64,000 nt of DNA from Bacillus sp. MYb209 (GTDB lineage Bacteria; Bacillota; Bacilli; Bacillales; Bacillaceae_G), in the NCBI RefSeq assembly GCF_002975175.1, contig NZ_PCNZ01000004.1, forward strand, positions 248,001 to 312,000. Direction: 5' to 3'. Made by a program: the position numbers and the translations under genes. This document shows, piece by piece, positions 27,574 to 37,307 of the stretch; within the stretch, counting starts at the first letter, position 1, and each line of letters begins with the position of its first letter. Below the pieces are notes generated by a model. That model worked only from the letters and a program-made list of their open reading frames with translations, ran no database searches and was not told the DNA's origin.

Positions 27574-29244
27574 ATGTCTCGCTTTAACGACAATCAAGAT
27601 AACTTCTCCAAACCATGCTTTCCAGGTAGTGCCGGACGAATTCCAACTACCCCAACGATCCCAATTACTAAAGCACAATTTAGAACATTCCGCGCAATTA
27701 TTACCGATTTAATAAGAATAATCCCAAAAATTTTCGCCGATCCATCCAAAAAAAATATTGAAGATTTAATAGATACATTAAACCTACTAAGCAAATTCAT
27801 CTGTTCACTAGACGCTACTTCCTCCCTGAAAGCACAAGGATTAGCCATCATTAAAAACTTAATAACTATATTAAGAAATAAGACCTTCGTAGCAAGCGCT
27901 GTATTTATTGAACTTCAAAGCTTAATTAATTATTTACTATACATTACAAAACTATTCCGAATTGATCACTGCACACTTCAAGAGCTTCTTAAACTAATTG
28001 CCGAATTACAAACCACCCTAGTTAATTCTGCTTCGTTCGGCAGAGGACCTACTGGACCTCAAGGTCATACGGGCGCTACTGGCTCTACCGGACCTCAAGG
28101 CAACACTGGTGCCACTGGCTCTACCGGACCTCAAGGTAACACGGGCGCTACTGGTTCTACTGGACCTCAAGGCAACACTGGTGCCACTGGCTCTACCGGA
28201 CCTCAAGGTAATACGGGCGCTACTGGCTCTACCGGACCTCAAGGCAACACTGGTGCCACTGGCTCTACCGGACCTCAAGGTAACACGGGCGCTACTGGTT
28301 CTACTGGACCTCAAGGCAACACTGGTGCCACTGGCTCTACCGGACCTCAAGGTAATACGGGCGCTACTGGCTCTACCGGACCTCAAGGCAACACTGGTGC
28401 CACTGGCTCTACCGGACCTCAAGGTAACACGGGCGCTACTGGTTCTACTGGACCTCAAGGTAACACTGGTGCTACTGGTTCTACCGGACCTCAGGGTAAT
28501 ACAGGCGCTCAAGGCAACACGGGCGCTACTGGTTCTACCGGACCTCAAGGCAACACGGGCGCTATTGGTTCTACTGGACCTCAAGGTAACACGGGCGCTA
28601 CCGGTTCTACTGGACCTCAAGGTAATACAGGCGCTCAAGGCAACACGGGCGCTACTGGTTCTACCGGACCTCAAGGCAACACTGGTGCCACTGGCTCTAC
28701 CGGACCTCAAGGCAACACGGGGGCGGCGGGCGCTACTGGACCTCAAGGTAATACTGGTGCCCAAGGTAACACGGGGGCTCAAGGACCAACTGGTGCTACG
28801 GGCGCTACGGGCATTGGTGTTACAGGACCTACTGGACCAACTGGAACTGGCTTCCCAGTAGCAACAATTGTTGTTACAAACAACATTCAACAAACAGTCC
28901 TCCAATTTAATAACTTTATCTTTAGTACTGCAATTAACGTAAACGATATTATCTTTAACGGCACAAATACAGTTACTGTTATCAATGCTGGTATTTATGT
29001 AATTAGCGTATCCATTTCTACAACTGCGCCAGGATGTGCTCCACTTGGAGTAGGAATTTCAATTAATGGAGCAGTCGCAACTGACAACTTCTCTTCAAAT
29101 CTAATAGGCGACTCACTTTCCTTTACAACAATTGAAACTTTAGCAGCTGGCACAAATCTCTCTGTCCAATCTACTCTTAACGAGATTACAATTCCTGCAA
29201 CCGGAAACACTAACATCAGGCTAACTGTATTTAGAATCGCTTAA
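27574..29244 (+). CDS. Collagen-like exosporium-type glycoprotein (Bcl family)
   Basis: The 556-residue protein has three parts. Residues 1-157 form an alpha-helical N-terminal domain ([18 protein letters not shown]...). Residues about 158-425 are Gly-X-Y collagen repeats dominated by [12 protein letters not shown]. The last 130 residues form a BclA-type, TNF/C1q-like jelly-roll domain ([22 protein letters not shown]...LTVFRIA). Threonines in the repeats are the usual sites of O-glycosylation in spore hair filaments. The N terminus is not the short exosporium leader of BclA, so anchoring may differ. The ATG at 27574 has AAGGAGAG 8 nt upstream, better than the ATG at 27538. The gene lies beside hfq, a place where B. 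cereus-group strains carry a collagen-like gene. Confidence 0.88.
   Translation: MSRFNDNQDNFSKPCFPGSAGRIPTTPTIPITKAQFRTFRAIITDLIRIIPKIFADPSKKNIEDLIDTLNLLSKFICSLDATSSLKAQGLAIIKNLITILRNKTFVASAVFIELQSLINYLLYITKLFRIDHCTLQELLKLIAELQTTLVNSASFGRGPTGPQGHTGATGSTGPQGNTGATGSTGPQGNTGATGSTGPQGNTGATGSTGPQGNTGATGSTGPQGNTGATGSTGPQGNTGATGSTGPQGNTGATGSTGPQGNTGATGSTGPQGNTGATGSTGPQGNTGATGSTGPQGNTGATGSTGPQGNTGAQGNTGATGSTGPQGNTGAIGSTGPQGNTGATGSTGPQGNTGAQGNTGATGSTGPQGNTGATGSTGPQGNTGAAGATGPQGNTGAQGNTGAQGPTGATGATGIGVTGPTGPTGTGFPVATIVVTNNIQQTVLQFNNFIFSTAINVNDIIFNGTNTVTVINAGIYVISVSISTTAPGCAPLGVGISINGAVATDNFSSNLIGDSLSFTTIETLAAGTNLSVQSTLNEITIPATGNTNIRLTVFRIA
28045..28850 (+). repeat. Collagen-coding tandem repeat with 36/72/144-bp hierarchy
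   Basis: The basic unit is 36 bp (12 residues). From 28099 three synonymous variants alternate as A-B-A-B', making a 144-bp super-unit. It is copied exactly at 28099-28242 and 28243-28386, with a further A-B at 28387-28458. Later units are less regular and include 21-24-bp insertions of GAQGNT. Length variation between strains is expected. Confidence 0.92.
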
Positions 29245-29273
29245 ATTTCAATCTTATGTAGTTAATGACAAAT

Positions 29274-29306
29274 AAAAAAAGAGCGAGTTCTCTCGCTCTT
29301 TTTTGT
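29274..29306. terminator. Bidirectional terminator between the collagen-like gene and hfq
   Basis: AAAAAAAGAGCGAG and CTCGCTCTTTTTT pair around TTCT. It serves the two convergent genes. Confidence 0.9.
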
Positions 29307-29322
29307 TATGTACAGTTAATTA

Positions 29323-29547
29323 CTATTCTAATTCAATGGAAACATTTTTTTGTGGTACAAATGTAGAAATTGCATGTTTATAAATAAGCTGTTGCTTACC
29401 TTCTGTTTCCAGTAGGACTGTAAAGTTATCAAAACCTTTAATTAATCCACGAAGCTGGAAACCATTTAATAAGTACAGCGTAACGAACGTATTTTCTTTA
29501 CGGAGTTGATTTAAAAACTGATCTTGAATATTGATTGATTGCTTCAT
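29323..29547 (-). CDS. hfq: RNA chaperone Hfq
   Basis: The 74-residue protein is a standard Gram-positive Hfq. It has the Sm1 motif region ([20 protein letters not shown]) and the Sm2 motif ending in YKHAIS. It forms a ring hexamer that binds A-rich RNA on the distal face. GAGGAGG precedes the ATG by 8 nt. It follows miaA by 21 nt, the order conserved in Bacillus and many other bacteria. Confidence 0.97.
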
Positions 29548-29568
29548 GTCGAATCCTCCTCTTTTTCT

Positions 29569-30522
29569 CTACTTACTATTATTCGACTTTAGTTGTAACT
29601 TTCCTTCTATGTATCGTAAAATTTCTGACGTTTTTTCACCATCAGTAACATCGAACCACGCGACATCCATTTTATTACGGAACCACGTTAATTGACGTTT
29701 TGCATAACGGCGTGAATTCGTCTTTAATTGTGATACCGATTCTTCTAAAGAGACACGATTCTCAAAATAATCATATAACTCTTTATAACCAATCGCTTGA
29801 ATAGATTGACACTCTCGCACTCCTCTTTCATGCAGACCTTTTACTTCCTCTAATAAACCTTGTTCAACCATTAGGTCAACACGCAAGTTAATGCGATCGT
29901 ATAGCATTTCTCGATCCATTGTCAAGCCAATTAATGAAACATCGTACAGTAACTCGTTTTCTTGCTTTTCGAGCTGGTTACTCATTTTTTCACCCGTCGT
30001 GTGAAAAATTTCCAACGCCCGAATAACACGCCTTACATTATTTGCATGAATACGCTCCGCACTTTCCGGATCTACTTCTTGCAACTTTTCATGTACATAT
30101 TCCACACCGTGTTCTAACGCTAACTTTTCCATCTGCTCTCGGTAAACAGCATCCCCAGCCTTATCGGTAAACTGGTAATCGAATAGAACAGATTGTATAT
30201 AAAGGCCGGTTCCACCAACAATAATCGGTAATTTCCCGCGCTCTGTAATTTCTCGAATGTACTTACGAACACGTTCTTGAAATTCCGCCACAGAAAATGA
30301 ATCTTCCGGATTTTTTATATCAATCATATAATGCGGAATTCCGTCCATCTCATCCGTCGTTACCTTTGCAGTCCCAATATCCATCGTACGATAAATTTGC
30401 ATGGAATCACCACTAATAATCTCACCATTCAACGCTTTTGCAAGATCGATACTTAATTTCGTCTTTCCGACAGCAGTTGGCCCAATGATGACAGCAACTT
30501 TTTCACGTTGCACTTCTCCCAT
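29569..30522 (-). CDS. miaA: tRNA dimethylallyltransferase MiaA
   Basis: The 317-residue enzyme adds a dimethylallyl group to A37 of tRNAs reading UNN codons. Visible motifs are the P-loop IIGPTAVGKTKLS, SGDSMQIYRTMDIGTAK (DSxQ catalytic region), GGTGLYIQSVLF and RRYAKRQLTWFRN. The start is set at ATG 30522; a TTG three codons upstream (30531) is possible. It forms an operon with hfq. Confidence 0.96.
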   Translation of the reverse strand: MGEVQREKVAVIIGPTAVGKTKLSIDLAKALNGEIISGDSMQIYRTMDIGTAKVTTDEMDGIPHYMIDIKNPEDSFSVAEFQERVRKYIREITERGKLPIIVGGTGLYIQSVLFDYQFTDKAGDAVYREQMEKLALEHGVEYVHEKLQEVDPESAERIHANNVRRVIRALEIFHTTGEKMSNQLEKQENELLYDVSLIGLTMDREMLYDRINLRVDLMVEQGLLEEVKGLHERGVRECQSIQAIGYKELYDYFENRVSLEESVSQLKTNSRRYAKRQLTWFRNKMDVAWFDVTDGEKTSEILRYIEGKLQLKSNNSK

Positions 30523-30698
30523 ATCATTCAACTCTCTTTATCTAATATACTCCATCTATTGATTATACCCAATCTTACCAATTTTAACGGCATGATTGCA
30601 AGTTCTTTGAATCCAGTACATGAAATTACACATAAAAAAAGAGCATAGCTTGTCCAATTCTGCATATACATGATAAAAAATAGCTCGGAGAGGGTGCA

Positions 30699-30950
30699 AT
30701 GACTATGAAACAAGCCACTATCGATTTTCCATTATTAATAAAAGACCTTATTTTAGCTACTGCTACAAAAGAACAAAATTGTTCACAAGAAGAATTATAC
30801 TTCGCACTAAATTGTTTACTACGTTCCTTTCATTCTACTCTTCAAGAAACAGCGTTACATCCAGAAAATAAAAATACAGAGTATATGCAAACTCAATTTT
30901 GCACCGCGTATAAAATTATTACAGGTAAAACAATTTACCCTTTTCAATAA
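30699..30950 (+). CDS. Small conserved-looking protein, 83 residues, unknown
   Basis: GAGAGGG lies 6 nt before the ATG and a terminator follows the stop, so the frame looks real. The product is soluble, mildly helical (LLIKDLILATATKEQNCSQEELYFALNCLLRSFHSTLQ) and contains three cysteines. I recognise no family. It is transcribed divergently from miaA. No function can be proposed from the sequence. Confidence 0.7.
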   Translation: MTMKQATIDFPLLIKDLILATATKEQNCSQEELYFALNCLLRSFHSTLQETALHPENKNTEYMQTQFCTAYKIITGKTIYPFQ

Positions 30951-30960
30951 TTCTTATATA

Positions 30961-31003
30961 AAAAAAGCGGCCGCTTAGACATTTTCAAGCAGCCGTTTTT
31001 TAT
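30961..31003. terminator. Bidirectional terminator
   Basis: AAAAAAGCGGCCGCTT and AAGCAGCCGTTTTTT pair imperfectly around a 10-nt loop. It lies between the 83-residue gene and the convergent 3D-domain gene. Confidence 0.8.
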
Positions 31004-31012
31004 TTTAATAAA

Positions 31013-31981
31013 TTATTTTATAACTTTCACTTTAACGGATTTACGACCCCAACTATCAGCAGTGCTATCTGAACCAACTAAAACATCAATACGGTTTCCT
31101 TTAATCGCACCACCAGTATCTCCAGCAATTGCTTCTCCATATCCTTCCACCCACACTTTTGATCCGAGAGGAATTACTTTCGGATCAACAGCAATAACTT
31201 TCATATTTGGATTCGCTGTTAAATCATGCCCCATCGCAGTTAACACACGACCACCATATGTGCCATTTTCACTCGGATTAGCTGTGTAAGCTGTCGCTTC
31301 TACTGTTATTTCACGACCACCAGCAGGTGCACTTGTTTCAGTAGATTTCGTCACTGGTTTAGCTGCCGGCTTCGCTTGCGCTACTGGTTTACTTGATTCT
31401 CCACTTTTAACAGATCCTTTTCCATTAACTGCTGTATCATTTTTAGCCGGAGTTTTCTCCTTAACTGCTGTATCATTTTTAACCGCCGTTTTCACCTTAG
31501 TTGGCGCTTCAGCTTGAGCTGGAACTTCATTTCTTTCAATAACAGGTGCTGTACCTGTTAAAAATGGTACGTGAACATACGCCGCTTTCCCATCATATTC
31601 GAATTGTAACCATTCTTTTTGTACTTGATTTGTCGTTTCAATCAAGTCATCTTTTTTAAGCGTGCCAAGAATTTCTGAATCAGTATTCGCTCCAGCACGA
31701 ACGTTTAATACGTTTGCTGTTACATAATAAGAACTTTTCGTAAACTCAGCACTTACAAACGCTTCTTTTCCATCTAATTTAATTTTGGACCATCCGTTTT
31801 CTGTATTTATAACATCTAATTTATTTCCACTTAACATTTTACCTACAAGCTTTGATTCTACAGTTGGGTTTTCTCTAACGTTTAATACATCTGTTGTTAC
31901 AATCGTTTCCGCTTTAGCAGAACCTACAAAAATCCCAAGACCAAAAACTGCTGCTGTTGCTATACCTAATAATTTCTTCAT
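31013..31981 (-). CDS. Secreted SH3b-SH3b-3D domain cell-wall protein
   Basis: The 322-residue protein begins with a signal peptide (MKKLLGIATAAVFGLGIFVGSAKA). Two bacterial SH3 domains follow (LNVRENPTVESKLVGKM and LNVRAGANTDSEILGTL). A Lys/Ala/Pro-rich linker comes next, then a C-terminal 3D domain with TAYTANPSENGTYGGRVLTAMGHDL and the aspartates in VAVDPKVIPLGSKV, GDTGGAIKGNRIDVL. The 3D domain resembles the MltA-type catalytic core; relatives (YocH, EntA-D) bind peptidoglycan and act in wall turnover. The start is the ATG with GGAGG 6 nt upstream, 12 codons inside the longest frame. Confidence 0.9.
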   Translation of the reverse strand: MKKLLGIATAAVFGLGIFVGSAKAETIVTTDVLNVRENPTVESKLVGKMLSGNKLDVINTENGWSKIKLDGKEAFVSAEFTKSSYYVTANVLNVRAGANTDSEILGTLKKDDLIETTNQVQKEWLQFEYDGKAAYVHVPFLTGTAPVIERNEVPAQAEAPTKVKTAVKNDTAVKEKTPAKNDTAVNGKGSVKSGESSKPVAQAKPAAKPVTKSTETSAPAGGREITVEATAYTANPSENGTYGGRVLTAMGHDLTANPNMKVIAVDPKVIPLGSKVWVEGYGEAIAGDTGGAIKGNRIDVLVGSDSTADSWGRKSVKVKVIK

Positions 31982-32330
31982 GAATAGCCTCCATTTGCTT
32001 TGTTTTCGTGTTCTCATTATAGCAACAGTCTTTTACAGAATTTCGAAAATCACACAATTACAAAGCATTCGTAATAAACGATTAATGATTTGTAACATAA
32101 ATTCCCATATTAAAGAATTGTATTTCTACCATAATTATCAAGGGTTTTCATATATTTACCATAAGATAGTATAAGAATTTTTTTCCAGAAAAAATTACAG
32201 TATTACTTTTTTGTTACAAAAAAATCACTTTTCATTACATCTTTTACCAAAATCCATCATAATCCAATTATTAAATTACTTTTTTGTAACGAAAAAGGAA
32301 CAGCTCCTATTAGCTGTCCCTTTTTATCTT
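31982..32330. other. Intergenic stretch, 349 bp
   Basis: It holds the promoter region of the 3D-domain gene and, at 32292-32325, the fruA terminator. It is AT-rich with repeated TTTTTTGTTACAAA-like runs; no gene is seen. Confidence 0.5.
32292..32325 (-). terminator. fru operon terminator
   Basis: On the minus strand GGGACAGCT and AGCTGTTCC pair around AATAGG, followed by five T, just after the fruA stop. Confidence 0.88.
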
Positions 32331-34190
32331 TTATTTAACTCTCTTCTTCCAAACACCTATCATAATAGCTGAAACAATCGTCCCTATTAATATAGAGAAA
32401 ATATATAGCAACGGTTTATTTACTAATGCTATAACAAATAACCCACCATGTGGTGCCGGTAATGTAATTTGGAATAACATAGATAACGCACCGGCAATAC
32501 TTGAACCAACAACACAACTTACAATTACTCGAACCGGATCTGCAGCTGCAAATGGAATCGCACCTTCTGTAATAAACGACGCTCCCATTATATAATTTGT
32601 TAAACCAGATTTACGCTCCGCTTCTGTAAACTTCGTTTTAAAGAATGTAGTTGCTAATGCAATTGCTAATGGCGGTACCATACCACCAGCCATAACAGCG
32701 GAGTGCACTCCAAAATTCTTTGCTTCTATTGCAGCAATACCAAATGTAAATGCAGCTTTATTAATTGGACCACCCATATCAATTGCCATCATACCACCTA
32801 AAATAAGACCTAATAATATAGCATTCGTACCACTCAAACCATTTAACCATCCTGTTAACATTTCATTTAATGCTACTACAGGTGGATTTACTACTTTTTG
32901 CATAACAACTCCTGTAATCAACAATCCCAAGACTGGATATAACAAAACAGGTTTAATTCCTTCTAACTGTACTGGTAATCCTGAAAATAATCTTTTCAAC
33001 CCTAAAACAACATATCCAGCTAAGAAACCAGCGATTAATCCACCTAAAAATCCAGCATTCGCTTGTGCTGCTAAAAACCCACCTACAACACCAGGCATAA
33101 AACCAGGACGATCAGCAATAGAACTCGCAATAAATCCAGCTAAAATTGGTACAAGGAATAAAAATGCACCTGTTTTTCCTCCACCAATAGACATTAGCAA
33201 TTCAGCTAAAGGTCCTTCTGCCTTTATACCACCAACCCAAAACGCTAGCGCAATTAAAATCCCGCCACCAACAACGAATGGAAGCATATTACTTACACCG
33301 CTCATTAAATGCTTATAAATTCCTAGCCCTTTTTCTTTCTCTACATTTTCTGGCTTCCCATTCTCTTTTGCACCTTTAAAGATTGGTGCATCTTGTTTTA
33401 CAGCTCGATTAAGAAGGATTTCAGTTTTTCTAATACCATCAGCGACTGGCACTTGAATGACATGCTTTCCAGCAAAACGGTTCATTTCTACTTGTTTATC
33501 TGCCGCAACAATAATCGCTGTTGCGCGTTCAATATCCTCTTTCGTTAAACCGTTCTTTATACCTGTTGATCCGTTCGTTTCAACTTTAATCGCAATCCCT
33601 AACTCTGCTGCTTTTGCTTTTAAACTATCAGCAGCCATATATGTGTGAGCGATACCAGTCGGACAAGCTGTAACAGCTAATACGTATGGTTCATTCCCTT
33701 CTGGTTTTGCAACTTCAATTTCAGCTTCTTCTTTTTCATTCTCTTTTTCATCAAATAAACGAAGAAGTTCCTCTTCATCCTTTGCTTCTAATAATTGTTT
33801 ACGAAAACCTTCATCCATTAACAATGTAGATAGACGAGACAACGTTTCTAAATGCGTATTATTTGCCCCTTCACTCGCAGCAATCATAAAGAATAAATGA
33901 GCAGGCTGTCCATCAAGCGATTCATAGTTGATACCGCTTACACTTCTACCAAAACAAATCGCTGGTTGCTTAACAGCTTTCGTCTTTGCATGAGGTATAG
34001 CAATACCTTCACCAATTCCAGTTGTGCTTTGTGATTCTCTCTTTAAAATAGATTCTTTAAATTCAGCTTTATTATTTAAACGATTCGCACCATTTAATTT
34101 CTCAACTAATTCATCTATAACAGCTTCTTTATTTGAAGCTGTCAAATTCATAATGACTATATCCCTTTTTAATAGTTCTGTAATTTTCAT
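32331..34190 (-). CDS. fruA: PTS fructose transporter, EIIABC (FruA)
   Basis: The 619-residue protein contains, in order, EIIA (about 1-150, phosphorylated histidine in GIAIPHAK, H67), EIIB (about 165-265, cysteine in TACPTGIAHTYMA, C176) and EIIC (about 300-615, nine or ten membrane segments). It imports fructose and phosphorylates it to fructose 1-phosphate using phosphate from HPr. It is the last gene of fruR-fruK-fruA and starts 13 nt after fruK. Length matches B. subtilis FruA. Confidence 0.95.
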   Translation of the reverse strand: MKITELLKRDIVIMNLTASNKEAVIDELVEKLNGANRLNNKAEFKESILKRESQSTTGIGEGIAIPHAKTKAVKQPAICFGRSVSGINYESLDGQPAHLFFMIAASEGANNTHLETLSRLSTLLMDEGFRKQLLEAKDEEELLRLFDEKENEKEEAEIEVAKPEGNEPYVLAVTACPTGIAHTYMAADSLKAKAAELGIAIKVETNGSTGIKNGLTKEDIERATAIIVAADKQVEMNRFAGKHVIQVPVADGIRKTEILLNRAVKQDAPIFKGAKENGKPENVEKEKGLGIYKHLMSGVSNMLPFVVGGGILIALAFWVGGIKAEGPLAELLMSIGGGKTGAFLFLVPILAGFIASSIADRPGFMPGVVGGFLAAQANAGFLGGLIAGFLAGYVVLGLKRLFSGLPVQLEGIKPVLLYPVLGLLITGVVMQKVVNPPVVALNEMLTGWLNGLSGTNAILLGLILGGMMAIDMGGPINKAAFTFGIAAIEAKNFGVHSAVMAGGMVPPLAIALATTFFKTKFTEAERKSGLTNYIMGASFITEGAIPFAAADPVRVIVSCVVGSSIAGALSMLFQITLPAPHGGLFVIALVNKPLLYIFSILIGTIVSAIMIGVWKKRVK

Positions 34191-34203
34191 ATGTTACTTC
34201 CCC

Positions 34204-35115
34204 CTATCGCTTAGCTACAATTACTTGCGACAATAATTCTTCTACTTTTTCCTTTGTACATAAATCCGCCGAAAATGCTGTTGCACTCCCTGTTGCAACA
34301 CCATATTGAAATGCCTTTTCAATATTTTTTGTCTGCTCATATTTACCTACAAACCCTGCAACAAGGGAATCTCCTGCCCCAACTGAATTTATTACAACAC
34401 CTTTTGGAACAGTTGCTTCATATATACCTTCTGCCGTAAATAATAAAGCTCCATCTCCTGCCATTGATACTATAACGTGCTCTACACCTTGTTCGATTAA
34501 TTTTCTTCCATATGGTAAAATGTCTTCTACTGTTGAAAGCTCCACTCCGAATAACTCACCAAGTTCATGATGATTTGGCTTTATTAAAAATGGCTTATTT
34601 TTAGTTACATGCTGCAGTGCACTTCCACTTGCATCTACTACTACTCGAATACCTTTTTCGGCTCCAAACGCTGCGATTTTCTCATAAAAGGTATTTGGAA
34701 TAGAAGCTGGTACACTTCCAGCTAGTACAACACAATCTCCAGATTGCATACTTTCAATTTTTTTCATCAATTGTTCAAATTGCTCATTTGTCACAATAGG
34801 ACCCTGTCCATTTAACTCTGTTTCTTCTTGCCCTTTTACTTTCACATTAATTCGGGAATCTCCACCTACTTGGACGAAGTTTGTTGTTACACCTTCATCA
34901 TGTAATACATCTTTAATAAATTGACCGGTAAATCCACCCGTAAATCCAAGCGCTACATTTTCGACACCTAAACGATGAAGAACGCGAGAAACATTAATCC
35001 CTTTTCCTCCAGGAAACTTCATATCTTTCTCTGCTCGATTTACTGTTCCTAAATCGAAAGAATTAACTTGTACTACATAATCAATAGATGGGTTTAAAGT
35101 AACTGTATAGATCAT
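34204..35115 (-). CDS. fruK: 1-Phosphofructokinase
   Basis: The 303-residue kinase of the PfkB/ribokinase family has FPGGKGINVSRVLHRLG near residue 35 and the catalytic signature GVVINSVGAGDSLVAGFVG near 245, with the base aspartate. It converts fructose 1-phosphate to fructose 1,6-bisphosphate. The start overlaps the fruR stop by 4 nt, indicating coupling. Confidence 0.95.
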   Translation of the reverse strand: MIYTVTLNPSIDYVVQVNSFDLGTVNRAEKDMKFPGGKGINVSRVLHRLGVENVALGFTGGFTGQFIKDVLHDEGVTTNFVQVGGDSRINVKVKGQEETELNGQGPIVTNEQFEQLMKKIESMQSGDCVVLAGSVPASIPNTFYEKIAAFGAEKGIRVVVDASGSALQHVTKNKPFLIKPNHHELGELFGVELSTVEDILPYGRKLIEQGVEHVIVSMAGDGALLFTAEGIYEATVPKGVVINSVGAGDSLVAGFVGKYEQTKNIEKAFQYGVATGSATAFSADLCTKEKVEELLSQVIVAKR

Positions 35116-35864
35116 TGTTTATCAGCCTCAATTACATTGGTTTGTCTTTTATATTTTTCTAAATCAATTTCTAAATGATTGGTAATAATGCTCGCCTCTT
35201 CAACATTTGCAATTTTTGCAAATGCAACTTCAGAAAACTTACTTTCATCAATTAAAAAATAACCTTCGTTTGCTAATGTTAATGCCATTTGTTTCAAGAG
35301 TGCTTCTTCTGGATCTGGTGTTGTAAAACCAAGCTGTTCATGTACACCATTCGCTCCTAAAAAACATTTATCAAAGCGATATTTCTGCATACTTTCCTGC
35401 GCCATAGCACCAATTAAGGCTTTCGTCCTACTCTTCATCATTCCGCCTAGTAAATACGCACGAATATTATTTTCAACTAAAGCTTCAATATGCATAAGTC
35501 CATTCGTAACGACAGTAACATCTTTATTTATTAAAAATGGAATCATTTCAAATGTTGTACTTCCTGCATCTACATAAATGCAATCACCTTGTTCAACAAA
35601 GGTGGCCGCAAACTTTGCAATTTGTTGCTTTATATGAATGTTTTTGGATGATTTTTCAATCATTGTTGGCTCCTGTCCTTTTCCTGTTAAAACAGCGGCA
35701 CCACCATGAACTCTTTTTAATAACCTTTGTTTTTCCAATTGCGCTAAATCACGACGAATTGTCGATTCAGAGCTTTCTGTTCTTTCAACTAATTGCTGCA
35801 ATTTAACAACTTTTTGTTCTTTTACAAGTTGCAATATCATTTGATGACGTTCAGGAGTTAACAT
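35112..35864 (-). CDS. fruR: DeoR-family regulator of the fructose operon
   Basis: The 250-residue protein has a DeoR helix-turn-helix (MLTPERHQMILQLVKEQKVVKLQQLVERTESSESTIRRDLAQLE). An effector domain with DAGSTTFEMIPFL and TDPEEALLKQMAL follows, the latter typical of sugar-phosphate-sensing DeoR proteins. It probably represses the operon until fructose 1-phosphate binds. The start is ATG 35864 with GAGGTG 6 nt upstream, 21 codons inside the longest frame. Confidence 0.93.
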   Translation of the reverse strand: MLTPERHQMILQLVKEQKVVKLQQLVERTESSESTIRRDLAQLEKQRLLKRVHGGAAVLTGKGQEPTMIEKSSKNIHIKQQIAKFAATFVEQGDCIYVDAGSTTFEMIPFLINKDVTVVTNGLMHIEALVENNIRAYLLGGMMKSRTKALIGAMAQESMQKYRFDKCFLGANGVHEQLGFTTPDPEEALLKQMALTLANEGYFLIDESKFSEVAFAKIANVEEASIITNHLEIDLEKYKRQTNVIEADKQ

Positions 35865-35889
35865 TTTCTTCACCTCTACTTTGATTACA

Positions 35890-35942
35890 GTATAATGAAA
35901 ACGATCACAAAAATCAATCAAAATCAATCAAAAATAATCACA
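35890..35942 (-). promoter_or_regulatory. fru operon promoter with cre site and direct repeats
   Basis: TTGATT (35913-35918) and TATACT (35890-35895) are 17 bp apart on the minus strand. The spacer is filled by ATGAAAACGATCACAA (35896-35911, plus strand), which matches the CcpA cre consensus WTGNNANCGNWNWCAW. Upstream, TTGATTGATTT-like direct repeats (about 35914-35942) are candidate FruR sites. Carbon catabolite repression by promoter blocking is expected. Confidence 0.8.
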
Positions 35943-35974
35943 AACATTCATAAACATTTATAAATAACAAAAAA

Positions 35975-36008
35975 GAAACCTATTTGATACAACAATCAAA
36001 TAGGTTTC
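35975..36008 (-). terminator. Terminator after the alcohol dehydrogenase gene
   Basis: GAAACCTATTTGAT and ATCAAATAGGTTTC form a perfect 14-bp stem, with A/T tracts on both sides. Confidence 0.9.
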
Positions 36009-36022
36009 TTCTCTCGATTCAC

Positions 36023-37186
36023 TTATAAAGAAGCTTTATATATATTTAGAACATCATCTTTATTTAACTTTTTAAAGTTACCGAATTCACCATAAGCCAT
36101 CGCTTTATCCGCCATTAAGTCAATTTCACTTTCTCTAATAGCGTAATCAGCTAATGTTACTGGCGCTTCAATTGAAGTCCAAAATTGACGTAACGCCTCA
36201 ATTCCCTCTAATGCAACCTCTTTATCTGTCTTCCCATCTGTTTCTACATCGAATACACGAATAGCGAACTGTTTAAAGCGACTCACATTTTCATCTATAA
36301 CATGCTTCATCCAATTTGGGAATAGAATTGCAAGGCCACCTCCGTGCGGTATATCATGAACAGCAGAAACTGCATGCTCAATATTATGAGTTGCCCAATC
36401 CCCTCTTACTCCCATCGCTAAAATGCCGTTTAGCGCCATCGTTCCACAATATAAAATTGTTTCCCTATGCTCATAATTTTCTAGATCACTTAAAAGCTTA
36501 GGTGCTGTTTCAATTACTGTTCTTAAAACAGATTCACAATAACGATCTTGTAGTTCTGTATTTGTTCCATGATGGAAATATTGTTCTAATACGTGCGACA
36601 TAATATCGACCATACCGTAAATTGTTTGATCTTTCGGTACAGACGCAGTATGAACTGGATCTAAGATCGAAAACTGCGGGAAGGTAACCGGGCTACCCCA
36701 GCCGTATTTTTCATTCGTTTCCCAGTTTGTAATTACAGATCCTGCATTCATTTCAGAGCCAGTTGCCGCAAGAGTGAGTACAGTACCAAACGGTAGCGCC
36801 TCACTAGCAAATGATTTTTTCGTTACAATATCCCATACATCTCCATCATATTTACTACCAGCAGCAATCGCTTTCGTACAGTCAATTACACTTCCTCCAC
36901 CAACTGCTAAAATAAAGTCGATTCCATTATCTTTACAAATTTGAACCCCTTTCTTTACAGTTGATACACGAGGATTCGGTTCAACACCTGTCAACTCAAA
37001 CACTTCCGCATTTATATCCTTTAAAATAGAAATTACATTATCATAAATACCGTTTCTTTTAATACTGCCTCCTCCATATACGAGAAGAACTTTTTTACCG
37101 AACTGTAGAATTTCAGTTTTTAACTGCTCCAATTGTCCTTTACCAAAAATAAGTTTTGCTGGATTACGAAATACAAAATTTTGCAT
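36023..37186 (-). CDS. Iron-containing alcohol dehydrogenase (butanol dehydrogenase type)
   Basis: The 387-residue enzyme has the group III alcohol dehydrogenase layout. A nucleotide-binding region has GGGSIKRNG and [17 protein letters not shown]. The iron-binding part has [14 protein letters not shown] and the two-histidine stretch [21 protein letters not shown]. It resembles YugJ/YugK and Clostridium BdhA, which reduce aldehydes with NAD(P)H. It is monocistronic with its own terminator; physiological substrate is not predictable. Confidence 0.92.
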   Translation of the reverse strand: MQNFVFRNPAKLIFGKGQLEQLKTEILQFGKKVLLVYGGGSIKRNGIYDNVISILKDINAEVFELTGVEPNPRVSTVKKGVQICKDNGIDFILAVGGGSVIDCTKAIAAGSKYDGDVWDIVTKKSFASEALPFGTVLTLAATGSEMNAGSVITNWETNEKYGWGSPVTFPQFSILDPVHTASVPKDQTIYGMVDIMSHVLEQYFHHGTNTELQDRYCESVLRTVIETAPKLLSDLENYEHRETILYCGTMALNGILAMGVRGDWATHNIEHAVSAVHDIPHGGGLAILFPNWMKHVIDENVSRFKQFAIRVFDVETDGKTDKEVALEGIEALRQFWTSIEAPVTLADYAIRESEIDLMADKAMAYGEFGNFKKLNKDDVLNIYKASL

Positions 37187-37273
37187 ATACCTTTACCATC
37201 CCTTCCATATGAAAAGCAACTATACTTTTGTATACCACACTTTTTTAATTTCACAAACAAATTTGCTTAACAA

Positions 37274-37307
37274 AAAAATCCCAGCCTTTAGGCTGAGATT
37301 TTTTATT
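37274..37307 (-). terminator. ctaM-like gene terminator overlapping the stop
   Basis: On the minus strand ATCTCAGCC and GGCTGGGAT pair around TAAA, followed by T7. The TAA stop of the gene lies in the 5' flank of the hairpin. Confidence 0.85.

Noticed and set aside
28045-28850. A CRISPR-like array.
   Set aside because: The repeats are contiguous 36-bp coding units without unique spacers.
28018-28905. Long frames on both strands across the collagen repeat (295 and 250 codons).
   Set aside because: They are by-products of the repetitive Gly-X-Y coding sequence in other frames and have no ribosome site.
27442-29306. A recent mobile element carrying the recombinase-like and collagen-like genes.
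   Set aside because: No terminal repeats, target duplications or transposase are seen, and the recombinase active site is degenerate.
30528-30713. A 61-codon minus-strand frame between miaA and the 83-residue gene.
   Set aside because: It lacks a ribosome site and overlaps the divergent promoters.
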